Shown here: positions 49,900 through 60,826 of the stretch, one piece after another
Layout of the letters: each line of letters starts with the position of its first letter
How positions within the stretch are numbered: the stretch's first letter is position 1
Assembly (NCBI GenBank): GCA_903813345.2
Contig: CAIIXF020000001.1
Span: 8,373,098-8,437,097 of the forward strand
Reading direction: 5' to 3'
Origin: Owenia fusiformis
Lineage: Eukaryota > Annelida > Polychaeta > Sabellida > Oweniidae
Length of the DNA: 64,000 nt
Made by a program: the position numbers and the translations under genes
Notes under the pieces: model-generated
Database searches by the model: none
Told to the model about the DNA's origin: nothing
Seen by the model: only the letters and a program-made list of their open reading frames with translations

Positions 49900-50635
49900 A
49901 GGAGTGATATCGATATGGTGAACCTTTTGGACACACATTTCTCTTAAACCAGTAATCAAAACATTCTGAAAATGTTACACATCGTCAATTTAATGGTCAT
50001 CTTTTGGATGGTAACACTATAATTTAAAATATATATAAATACTTTTTTCTATATCGTTTTAGAAAACACTTCAGACACTCCTTTTGTTATTGGTATCATA
50101 TGTTCGGAATGAAATGAAACATCTATCCGAACCTCATTGGAACAAAACGACATAAACACGACGTGTTTAGGTCTCTCAATATTGTAATTGTACAAAGGAA
50201 AGTTTGGTTGATTTTAAAAAAGAAATCTTGTTAATGAAATAAAAGGTTTATCTTAATTTCTATCTATTTTGGGGGGTTTTGTTTTAAGTTTTTGCATACT
50301 TTTTGTTAAATCAACCAAACTTTCTTTTGTATAACTACAATATTAAGAGGTATAAGGAAATGTTGTATATGCTATTTTGTTCCAACAAGGTTCGGAAAGA
50401 CATTTTATTTCATTCCCAAGAATTGGTAGAAAGGAACAAAAAACAATTGCACTAAAAAAACAAAAAATGTTAAAAAAAACAGCTATATAAAATATATATA
50501 AATAATTTTTGCATAAATTGTTGCCAATCAGTCAACATTACATAAAGGACTGTGTTTTTTTACAGAATGTTTTCAATAATTGGTTTAAGAGAAAAACATT
50601 GTTGAATTCAGTTCACCATATCGATACCTATCCTT
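49900..50635. repeat. Foldback element, ~730-bp imperfect palindrome
   Basis: The left half (outer word TATCGATATGGTGAAC near 49909, inner AAGTTTGGTTGATTT near 50200) is the reverse complement of the right half (inner AAATCAACCAAACTTTC near 50310, outer GTTCACCATATCGATA near 50611), with roughly one mismatch in five. The centre is near 50265. No coding frame. Ends and target duplication not resolved. Confidence 0.8.
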
Positions 50636-51504
50636 TATAATGTAGAAAATATAATCTCAATCTCCATTAAAGTTTAGTGATCTGCCCATTTTAGTAGCAG
50701 GTAAAATATTTTCTGTACAATATGTTAGAAAGGATAATTCATTTTCCATGATATTCTAGCATGGGGTTTTATAGGGGGATATATTGTGAGAATCTACTTG
50801 AACTAGAAATAACATGTTTAAGAAATTAGTATGGAGATTTCAAATCGCTTTGAAAAAATCAACATTTGATGTACTTGTATATTTCTTAGTTTTGCAAAGA
50901 AATCTATAAAAACAAAAAATTCAGTGATTCCTTTTTTATACACATCAGGCACGTAACCAGGCGTACGCAAGGGTACGCAGTTGCGTACACCCTAAATGAT
51001 GGAGCAAAATAATAAATTGTTATAAAAAATAAAAAAAGTAAAGCAAAATATTTTGTTTCATGATCTTTTCTGGACTACCTCTCTTCAAGACTCCTGACAA
51101 GTACCATTTTTCCATTCTGGTTGCATCACAAACAACGTATACAATAATAAATAGTTATCACTTACCAGCGCAATAATTAGATATTACACTTTATCACATA
51201 CTATGTAAAATTCCAGTAATCTGATTGGTTGGTTACCATGTGAGTTTTCCCGTCTCACACGGCCGTCTCACACGTTACTAGAGGCAACCAGTGATGACGT
51301 TTCATATTTTAAAAGAAAACAGTATGACGTCATATTACTTCACAAGAAAGTATGAATGCAACGGTATGACGTCATATTATTTCAAAGCGAAATTTCAAAA
51401 CACACAAAAATGGTAATAGTTACCGTGAGTACAGAGTACTGAACTGAGTCATACTGTCCAAATCAAAATGCTTCATTATTCCTAGACATGTGATAAAATC
51501 GTCA

Positions 51505-51641
51505 TCACACGTTTCAGCTTATGTGATACAGGAAATATTCCACTCGGGTAACAATGTATCACCACTCAAGCTTCGCTTTCGTGGATGATACAGTATTACC
51601 TTTCGTGGAATATTTCCTGTATCACATGCTGAAACGTGTGA
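51505..51641. repeat. 137-bp near-perfect palindrome
   Basis: Arms of about 38 bp: left starts TCACACGTTTCAGC and continues GTGATACAGGAAATATTCCA; right is its complement ending GCTGAAACGTGTGA. The inner part also pairs (AATGTATCACCAC with GTGGATGATACAGT), leaving a loop of only about 15 bp around CAAGCTTCGCTT. It could form a long RNA or DNA hairpin. Confidence 0.85.
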
Positions 51642-51957
51642 TAACTGATAGTATAGCATACTTACCTGGATATTACTATGATTCACTGTGATGATTTTCA
51701 CATCCATTTCATTGATAGTAAAACTGAAGTCGATTATGATTGTCTGCTTTTGTCAATTGTAAAAGTTGTGAGTCAGTTCAAACAAGAAACAACAAAGATC
51801 AGCTGATCGACAAATCAATCGAATCCATGCATTTTCGCATGGAGAGTAATTAGGTGAGGAGCTAGTGAAGTTAGCTAACTGGAGGAAATAACAAGTAGTG
51901 TTTTGGGTAAAACAGGTAGCAAATCGCTACCTTAGCAATGCTAATTTCCAGGCCTGA

Positions 51958-52810
51958 CTATCACACTAAACTAGTTCTCACTACATTCTCAAAAACGGTC
52001 TTAAACTGTGTACGAACTGATTCGATGTACTAAGAACCATTTAGAGTCTATTTACAAACTTCATACGCGAATGGGTAGGTTCTCCGGAACTCAGAGCATG
52101 TTCAAATTTTCTGATGGTCGTCACATACTGTAAATAGAACAGATAACAACGTACTTAAGACAAATTGGACGTACTACGAACGGAACTGTTGTATGTACTT
52201 AAACCCGAGTAGGGACGTTTTTAGAACGAAATTAATTGTTCGAAGATGAATTGAGAATGAGGTAGAACTAATTGCAAACAGGTCTAAACTGATTACGGAT
52301 GTAGAAAGACTGCATATGAACATGTCTATTGAATCCCCATGATATGAACACATCAAAGGAGTTGCCATTACATTCTTAAAAACATTGCCGAACTATTCAA
52401 ACGGAATGAACGTAGCTGCAACTTTCTATTTACAAACTTCATGGACGTGCTCGAATGAAGAAGGTGATTTAGAATTTTGAATCATTTCAAAATTTGATGG
52501 TGACCATGCTGTTCTTTGATTAGATTGTGCATAGCACCCATGGATTGTGTGACAATGTACTTCAAATGAGATGACCTACTAGACTAGGAACGTAATTGCA
52601 GCACTTCGACCCTACAAGGGACGAATTGATCAGGCCTATCAATTGCAGAACGTGTACATACTGACATGGTACGACCTGAATGTACTGCGAATAAAATAAA
52701 CGTATTGAAGATTGTTTATGAAAGAAGAACCATATTTCCCCAGATTTAGCCTGTTTTACAGCTTTTTATATGACTGGAAAGAAAGGTTGAGAACTAGTTT
52801 GGTGTGATAG
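51958..52810. mobile_element. Diverged copy of dimeric CTATCACAC element
   Basis: Starts CTATCACACTAAACTAGTTC and ends with GAACTAGTTTGGTGTGATAG, 853 bp, homologous along its length to 54774-55571 but more diverged. The second half-unit restarts near 52327 (TTGAATCCCCATGATATG, then CAAAGGAGTTGCCATTACAT). No protein frame. Confidence 0.82.
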
Positions 52811-53244
52811 GTGGGTTAGGTCTAAAATCAAAAAATTCCGGGGGCAGCCGATTGCCCCCAAACACCCTAATTTTACTAGGCCTTCGGCCTCGCGTACCTG
52901 CTATCAAAATCCTGGTTACGCCGCTACATTTTACAAAACAAATCTTCTTGCCAGTCTTTTATAGGTTCATTACTGCACTCTTTGTGCAAAACTGAAAGAC
53001 TTACCTTATCGTCGAGATGTGCTTTTTTCATAGCATCTCTTTGTTATAACACAGACAAATCTTTGAAATAATCTTACCTTCATATCAGTGCTTATAGTAA
53101 AGTTGATTCCCTAAATCATGAAACTGTCACTTTGCACTTCTTCAGTGCGAGTTCAGTCCCAACTACAAATCTACAACTTGTTTCAAATAAAGATATAGGC
53201 CCAAACTCCAATATTGTATCCAAGATATGAATATTGCAGTATAG

Positions 53245-53269
53245 TTTCTAGAGTCATCTAGAAACTTCT
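53245..53269 (-). promoter_or_regulatory. Candidate heat-shock element upstream of UNC-45
   Basis: Read on the minus strand, five consecutive pentamers are AGAAG TTTCT AGATG ACTCT AGAAA: the alternating nGAAn/nTTCn array bound by HSF, with three perfect and two one-mismatch units. About 155 bp further along the minus strand a donor (GAAG|GTAAGA, near 53089) could end a noncoding first exon that splices to the UNC-45 ATG exon at 49506. The link to UNC-45 is inference from strand and absence of another gene. Confidence 0.55.
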
Positions 53270-53684
53270 GGCACATAAATATTCACATACAACCAATCAA
53301 GGTGCTATTTTTACACTGGCTTAGTTCAGCTGGGGAAATAAGATCCGATTCACAGGCATTTGGGTTATTTTTAGACCAAGGGTTTATCGATACCACGCCG
53401 TGTTATCGGATTAGATTTCTCTTTTTGAATACATCCTATGCAATCTATAAATACTTAAAAGACAAAATTTATACTTACTGTATTGATAAATTGCTTTAAA
53501 GGTAGATAATTTCAACGAGAAATGATGAAGAAAGTTTAAAACTTTTTTCGGTTTTGGGCATCTGCACGATGGCGTTTAATCCTCAAATGTGATTGGCTGA
53601 TATTTGGCATTTAAACGAAAGCGAAAGTAGGTCCCCATTTATAAAAAAAATCGGTCCCAGTGAATATTTTCCTGGTTTGCATAA

Positions 53685-54179
53685 ATAAGGGCTATGTACT
53701 CGGAGGTTTTGGATATGGAGTTTATCCAGAGGGATATATGTATATCTCACGAGGGATAAACCCGGGGATAAACCATAGTCAGCACCATCTATCTAATATC
53801 ATTTAGTCTAATAAGAATATTGAAGACAGTGCTCACTGTGGAATAAACCCCATTGCCAAAATGACCGTACATAACCGCTTTATCCTATACACTGTTGAGT
53901 TTTCTAAACAAAAGTTTTTCACATTTTTTCAAAATTTATTTACAATTTGTCTTTTTTAACTTCTATTTTTCAAAGCGGGAAGATATGCCCTGGAGTGGGA
54001 GATATGGCGGGAGATATGAAGGTTGGAAACCTCAAAATCAGGATACGGGATATATCTTACCAACTTATCTTCCTAAAACTCTACTTGACATAAGTACATT
54101 TCGGTGGTCCCTCAGCTAGATATGCATATATCCCTCTGGATAAACCCATATCCAAAACTTCCCAGTGCACAGCCCTTAT
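53685..54179. mobile_element. TIR element (~495 bp), second fragment in myosin intron 23
   Basis: Left end ATAAGGGCTATGTACTCGG with TTTTGGATATGGAGTTTATC and CAGAGGGATATATG; right end is the complement, ending CACAGCCCTTAT. Arms of about 60 bp. A TA or AT duplication fits. The internal part 54030-54095 (AATCAGGATACGGGATATAT, CTTCCTAAAACTCTACTTGA) is homologous to about 37645-37705 in the myosin gene, a second, partial copy. Confidence 0.75.
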
Positions 54180-54409
54180 GTATCTACAGCCGTGACCCCG
54201 TCTGCGTAATTACAATTCATGCGAATTATGTCACCATAATGATAAAAAGATGAGGACGGGATTTCGGACCTTCTTCCCCTAGGATAGATGTACATGTAAG
54301 ATGTAAATGTATTCATGGGAGGCAATATGGAGTATATTTTTACAGGAATATATTTTCAATTATCTTTTTGGAACAATTTTTTTGTCCCATTGACATGGTA
54401 GTATTATAT

Positions 54410-55870
54410 ATAGCTGGCAATAAATTCAGTGGTTTTATTAGAACAATATTTTCCTTCGAGTGTTGTCCCCACGATAGTTAAAAATCCAACTCTTAAACAC
54501 TATGGATTAGGACCTCACCTTGTCAGTTCTTTTAAAAATGCCTAGGCTTATTTTGTAAAAAGAGGATCTTATTTTGCTCAGTTTGAATATATCAAACGTT
54601 TCATCTCCAATATATTTAAAACAACTTCTGAAAATGCGTATGGGATGGGGATTGAAATGCGATAAAGTTAAAAACCACACATCCCATGTTATTTTCCCAT
54701 AGGTAAAACATCCATTGTTTTTAGCATAATTTTGGTCATCGAAATTTGATCTTCAAAACTAGATCTTACCCTACTATCACACCAAACTAGTTCTCACTAC
54801 GTTCTCGAAAACGGGCTTCAACTGTGTACGAACGGACTGGACCTACTAAGAACCGTTTGGGATCTATTTACAAACTTCATCGAACGTACTCGAACGGGTA
54901 GGTCCTCTAGAACTTAGACAATGCTCAAAATGTACTCGTGGTCGTCACGTTCTACAATTAGAACGAGTGACAACGTACTAACGACGAGCTGGACGTACTA
55001 CGAACGGAACCGTCGTACTTCAATCCTAAAAGGGACGTTTTAACAACGAGTTGAACTGTCTGAGGACGTGTTGAGAACGAGGTAGAACTAATTGCAAACG
55101 GGTTTAAACTGATTAAGAACGTATTTAACACTGCTTATGAACGAGTTAGCAAAAATATAGCTATCACACCAAACAAGTTGCCACTGCGTTCTTCAAAACT
55201 GGTTTGAAACTGTGTGCGAATGGAATGAACGTAGCTGCAACTTTCTAAGGTCTATTTACGAACTTTATGAACGTTCTCAGACGGGAATGTGATTTTAGAA
55301 TTTTGAGTCGATTCAAAGTTCGATGGCGACCATGCCGTTCTGTAATCAGGTCATGTTGACCTTCTAGACTAAGGGACGCGTTCTACGACGTTGTACACCG
55401 ACGTGGTGCGACCTGAACGAACTGCGAACGAGATGGACGTATTGAAGACTGTTTAAGGACGAAGAAGCTAATTATTTCAGACATATTTCCCGACCACAGC
55501 CAGATTGAGCCCGTTTTACGACGTTTTCGTAGGACTGGCAAGAACGGGTAAGAACTAGTTTGGTGTGATAGGGGGGTAAAGTCTCAATACCATTCTTCTT
55601 TTGAAGTAGTTTAAGACCGTATTGAATAATTTTGTCATGCAATAAAAATTGAAAAAGAACATCTCTTTTGGGTAAATAGGTTCAACATTTTGAAAAAATG
55701 TTGACATGGAGTCCCTATTCATAATTTCTTCGAATTATTCGATTGATATTTTTATTATCCTTGAGAATTTACTTGAAAGATAATATATTGTGTTAATGAG
55801 AAATGTCATATTTAAATTGAAAAAGCACTCATGGTGACAGATATGACCGTCTAAAAGCACTTGCCATACT
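54410..55870. mobile_element. DNA element copy A, interrupted by dimeric element
   Basis: 54410-54773 plus 55572-55870 together match, in reverse orientation, the two parts at 60385-60776 and 61961-62175 (shared words: GCATAATTTTGGTCATCGAA, CATGTTATTTTCCCATA, GTTCAACATTTTGAAAAAAT). The ends are mutually inverted (AGAACAATATTTTCCTTC against GAAAGATAATATATTGTG). About 660 bp of its own sequence, without a frame; the 798-bp element at 54774 was inserted later. Confidence 0.75.
54774..55571. mobile_element. Dimeric TIR element CTATCACACC, 798 bp
   Basis: Perfect terminal inverted repeats of 21 bp, beginning CTATCACACCAAACTAGTTC. TTACCC just outside the left end and GGGTAA just outside the right may extend them. 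It is built of two head-to-tail half-units: the start motif recurs inside at about 55164 (CTATCACACCAAACAAGTTG), followed by matching downstream text. The sequence is unusually rich in ACGAAC, GAACG and CGTAC words for this AT-rich region. No open frame; a second copy is at 51958-52810. Confidence 0.85.
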
Positions 55871-56513
55871 ACACCTGGTCCTTTTATGTATGTTCCAATG
55901 ATCAATCAAGCCCGTTCGAAGTGTGATCGTTGGGGGCGACCGCCTCCCAGATTTTTAGAGATTTGTATTTAATTATGCAAATGTGGCAAATGCGGATATG
56001 CCCAAAATGTGCCGGAGAGGGTCTAATTTTTCTGTTGCATGCAGACGCCCCTCCTTGCGTCACTCTGCACTGTTGACGCTTTGCGTGGCGTCCCCCTCTT
56101 CAGCTCTTGGGAAATTCTTGAGATGAGCCTGTCAATCATGCCAATATTAAACACATAAGTTGAAAGCCCTGAATTCATTCATGAAATTGAAACGTATAGA
56201 ATTGTTGTAATTCAGAAAGTGCACTGATTTTTGAAATGCTAAATGTTCCTTGACTACATTCGAACTCAATTTTCACATTCACCGTTGATAAAACGTCTGA
56301 AAATATAACCTATTTCTGCTAATTTTTGGTGAGACAGTCACTAAACAACGTTCTTATAAAATACAAAATATAGAAATGACAATGGGTTTTGCAAGTCCGT
56401 TTTGTAAGTGACAGAAAATTCAGAGAGAGAGGATGCATTTCAAACTGGGCAGACTAAATGATTATCTGGACCATTATGATATAAATGTGCTAAACACATG
56501 ATTTGCATATACA

Positions 56514-57230
56514 GGGTGTCCTGAAAGTATAGGACCCTCCCCTTAGACAGACATATACCAATGCCTCCAATGCCATATATCAGTTTAAAGCTTATACAAA
56601 TTAAAATTGATTTGCCAAGTATCATGGTTCAACTCACAAATGGGAAATAGTTACAGGCATTTCAAAATGACCGCGGGTTGTTTGTAGAATGAATCGGATG
56701 AGTTTTTTCCATGTATTTCGCTTGTGATATAAACCAAAACAACCCAATAAGGTGTGTATTATTAATGATTAACTTTCCCATTATCTCAAAATCTGCTTTG
56801 TACTGTACCATTGGCTTACTATGGGAAATTTCTCAAAGAGAAAATTGTAGGGATTAAGGAATGGGCACCACTTACACAATTTGAGAAATTATTGGCAGGC
56901 ATGAAACCAGCATTTATATTATTCAAAGGTTTTCGTAATCAATGATCCCGAGCACTTTGAAGTTTGGATAATAAAAATACCTTGGTGTTATCCATAGATA
57001 ATCCTTGAAAATGAGAAATATGTATTTTGGGGATTATCTGGTGCAATTTTATAGTCAATATAATGTTTTAAAGTGTATTGATGTTTTTTAGATGAAAAAC
57101 ACACGCAAAATGCATGAAAAAACTCCCCCGATTCATTCTACAAACAACTCACAGTTTTTTAGTTTTTGACCATTTAAGTTCTTTTTATATATGATCTTAA
57201 ATGCCGTTCAAACAGGGGTGTAGCATTTTG
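56514..57230. repeat. Inverted-repeat element, unassigned
   Basis: Arms 56676-56718 (GGTTGTTTGTAGAATGAATC, then TTTTTTCCATGTATTT) and 57108-57150 (its complement) are about 85 percent alike, separated by about 390 bp. ACAGGGTGTCCTGAAAGTAT at 56514 looks like a mariner-type end, but a matching right end was not found, so outer limits are uncertain. Confidence 0.55.
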
Positions 57231-57544
57231 TAACGCTCATAAAACCTTTTTAAGGCATTTTAGAAGAGTTTCCTTGGAGTATCTGCCCTCGTCGTCCTCT
57301 TTTTCCAACTCAATATACATCTTTGACGACAGCCCCCATATTTTCAGTCAAATACAAAACATGCTCTGATATTAGACATTCATTTTTTCATTTATTTGAA
57401 AGCTTGAGTTACAACTACTATTGAGTGTGATGGTTATCTGGTTATACGTATCCATTGCCCGTGATGTCTTTACAATACTGAAATCATTAACAGAGCTTTT
57501 ATTTTATTTATCCTCCCTTCTTAATTCTCTTGTTTAAACAGTTA

Positions 57545-60343
57545 CTACAATGGTTTTATCTGTGCTGCAACTACGAAGTCATCTTCCACCTTTGTGAAGT
57601 ATGCTTTCCCCTCATATTCAAAGTTCTTGGCAGGAACTCTAACAATTGTCTTCCATCCAAACTCTAATTCAGCTAGTGCCTGCAAATAGGAAGCAAAAAA
57701 ACATATCATAGATCAATTACTAAGTTCACATTTCACGACCCAGCAAAGGAAGTTGACTTACAGCTGGTTCACTCTAGACAACATAATATCAAACGATTCA
57801 AAAGATCCCAAAGTTAGCTGTCCTTAATTTGAATGTATTACTTACTATAGTCACGGGGTGTGTGTTGACTGTTATAAGACCAGTGTATCCCAAACTCCTT
57901 GCAACCCGCATTGTTTCCACCTCGAGCATATGTATCAGTCGGATATTCTCAGCATCAGAAACGTATTTTGCAGTGGCCACCGAACCTGACCATAGCCACT
58001 TACCACCAAGCTCAGCAATTACCTTCCTTGCTGGTTCCTCAGCTTGCATTACCAAAGCAGCTATAGGATACAGTAATTCTGGTTCAACTGCAACTTCGTA
58101 GTCGAGTTCAGAGCTGAGTAGCATTCCAGCAGCAACAACTTTACCAGTGACTCTGTTTACGACTCCCATGGAAATATTATCTTGTTCCAAAATTGGCCAG
58201 AATGTTTTCAAGTGATGCATGTATTGCTCAAATGTACATCCAACATCAATGATTAGCAAATCTTTTCTAATGAAGGCATCGGAGAGAACGACCATCGCTT
58301 GTTCTTTATAGTTGGCATCTGTACAGATGTTGACTAATTCATATGTATCAGTATCTATGACAGACGCTGTGGCATTGTTGTCTTTCTTTTGCCTCAATTT
58401 TTCAATTAGATCCTGAAGACTGGATGAGCCTAGAAAATCTGCAACCGTTAGCAAGACTCCTTTCGATTTCATATCAGCTATTGTGTACATAGCGTTTGCT
58501 GATGTCCCTCCATTCTGAAAGAAATCTTTTGTGATTATGAGGTTGGCCACGGGAACTTCGATGATCTTTGCAACAGACTCCAATACATTCATACCAAACA
58601 GTCTTGTTTGTATTGGTTTAGTATCGTATTGCTTTCTACGACTGTTGTTTCATTAAACTTGTTTTCATACATCGCCTTCAATGCCATTCGGTCAATTTTC
58701 CCGGCAATTGCTTGAATAGGAAATTTGTCAATCTTCTCAAAGTGCGGCATCATGTAGGTTGGAAGATATTGTGAGCAGAATTCAGAAACTGATTCAACGC
58801 TGGCTTCTCTTTCCGGCATAGCAGTGTAGAAAGTTACTAACGTTATCATACCACTGACAGAGTTATGCACTATAGTTATGGCCTGATCAACCCCAGGGTG
58901 ACTCTGCATGACACTTTCAATTTCTAAAATATTTACTCTGTATCCCCGGATTTTCACCTGAAAATCTCTTCGACCTTGGTAAAATATCCTCCCATCGACT
59001 ATCTTAGCAAAATCTCCCACTCTGAACAGAAATTCATGGCCTTCGCTTGGTAGGATTGTATTTTTGACAAACATGTTCATTCTGCTTATTTCAGTATAGC
59101 CAGTTGTTAAGCAACCTCCACTGCAGAGCACTTCCCCAGTCTCACCCTTTGGTACTGGCTGTAAGTTCTCATCAACGATATACACATTCGAATTGTATGT
59201 TGGGACTCCAATAGACATAATGTTGTCATTCATTTTTTTCTCAGCATCTTCCAACGATGAAAAAATATCGATGGTAGTATCACCCGCTGTCTCCGTGGAG
59301 CCATAACCGTTAATGAGGGTGTGCCCATCAGAGAAATAACTGAAGAAATCTCGAACGAGAACAGTTGATACAACCTCACCTCCGAGGATGATAAATTTGA
59401 GATGGGACAGGCGATTTTTGATTGGATGCATATTGAGACAGACCAACATATTTCGCAAAAGGACCGGAACACAGGCTAGTCTAGTGATGTTATATTGCTC
59501 AATTGCTTTGATCAACATCTCGGGATCTTGTTTCATTGCCCTTGGCAAAATAATCAAGGGTCGTCCCTTCAGTAACCATGTGTACATTTCCCTAATTGAA
59601 TCCACAAACAACAAGTCTAACAAGGCACATCCAGTCTCATCTTGTTTGAATGGGGTTTTATCCCAGTAGTAATTGATTATGTTCAGCTGACTGGCATGGG
59701 TCAGCTTCACTCCTTTAGGGGTGCCGGTGCTTCCCGAGGTGAACAGTGTGCAAATCAGTGGATTTTCCCCCGTAAGACCACTCTTCATCAGGGCAAAATC
59801 AGCATCAGTCAAGTTGGTATCTTCAACAGTTGTACAAGAGTCAGCTTCAATTTCATCAAGTATCGAGTCTATGTTTAACACAGGGACTGCTTGGATGGTC
59901 GGATTGTTAGCATTAGATCCACATGCAAATATGCAAATCGGTTTGCATTCATCCATTATGTACTGCAAACGTTTTGGAGGAAAGACAGAACTCATAGGGG
60001 CATATGCACTTCCAAGTTTCAGTATGCTCATCAAAGCGATCACTCGTCTTGCACTGGGTTCCATAAACACGGATATTGTTTTGTCGGGGGAATTCAATGC
60101 ATCTATACCGTTATCCACCATTCGTTTCAGTACAATTCGAGCAACCATATTTGCCCTTTTGTTGAGCCGTCCAAAGGTCAGAGTTTCCTCCCCAAATTGG
60201 ACAGCCATTTGATTTTCAATTGGTTCCATTCCATTTGATGTATCAATTGTGCCTTTAACAGTGTTTTCAAATACTTTATGAATGAAGTCACCGCCGTTAT
60301 CATTCTCCTCTCCCCTAAGAATACTAAGTGGTCGTTCAGACAT
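57545..60343 (-). CDS. ebony-like: Ebony-like NRPS (A-PCP-amine domain), frame broken
   Basis: Relative of insect Ebony, which activates beta-alanine and couples it to biogenic amines. Part 1, 60343-58589: MSERPLSIL starts right after an acceptor; 584-residue adenylation domain with TSGSTGTPKG (202-211), NGYGSTE (345-351), VGD (442-444), GRRDFQVKIRGYR and catalytic Lys in AGKIDR (549). Part 2, 58592-57846 then exon 57679-57545 (GT-AG, phase 0): PCP with NGGTS, phosphopantetheine Ser 31, then an Ebony-type amine-selecting GNAT-like domain ending AAQIKPL. Together about 877 residues, the size of Ebony. The two frames overlap as ATGA: stop TGA of part 1 (58591-58589) overlaps ATG of part 2 (58592-58590). 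Either a frameshift (mutation or assembly error) or two separately translated proteins. The substrate is inferred from family only. Confidence 0.85.
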
Positions 60344-60776
60344 CTGCAAACATAAGAATGGCATATGCACTGTTTGAACTTAAAGTATAAAGTGGGCATA
60401 AACACAGTGGTTTTTATTAAAACAATATGTTTTCTTTCAAGTGAAGTACCCATGATGATAAAAATATCAATTGAACAATTCGAAAAATTTTGAATAGGGA
60501 CCCCATGACAACATTTTTTCAAAATATTGAACCTATTTAATCAAAAGAGAATCTTCCTTTTCTGATTTTTATTGCATGAAAAGATTATTCAACAAGGGGT
60601 CTAAAACATCCTCAAAAATATAAAGGTAATTGAGAGTCTAGTTTTGAAGTTATCAATTTTCGATGACCAAAATTATGCTGAAAACAATGGATAGCACGAG
60701 TTTTCCCTATGGGAAAAAATAACATGGGATATGTGGTTTTAACTTTAATGCATTTCAATACCCATCCCCTTTTCAA

Positions 60777-60785
60777 AAATTGTTA

Positions 60786-60826
<41 letters not shown>

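Larger units (their letters stand above)
50946..52925. mobile_element. Possible 2-kb DNA transposon remnant
   Basis: The left end GGCACGTAACCAGG near 50948 and the complement of the right end GCGGCGTAACCAGG near 52912 form a short imperfect terminal inverted repeat, both followed inward by CGTACG/GTACGC-type words. Two full CRE words, TGACGTCA, sit in ATGACGTCATATTA contexts near 51325 and 51368. The palindrome at 51505 and the TIR element at 51958 lie inside. The boundaries are a guess from the shared ends. Confidence 0.35.
49501..57544. other. Intergenic field of inverted-repeat elements
   Basis: Between the UNC-45 and Ebony-like coding regions no further gene was recognised. Possible UNC-45 noncoding exons: minus-strand donors with GTAAG occur at about 49619, 49738, 51666, 53003 and 53089. 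The rest is transposon-derived and is listed separately. 55871-56500 shows nothing recognisable. Confidence 0.5.

Noticed and set aside
58589-58700. A 23-nt GT..AG segment that would restore the Ebony-like frame if spliced out
   Set aside because: Far too short for an animal spliceosomal intron and with weak splice sites; a frameshift is simpler.
59642-60238. Plus-strand frames of 78-163 residues
   Set aside because: Antisense shadows of the adenylation domain with no domain similarity.
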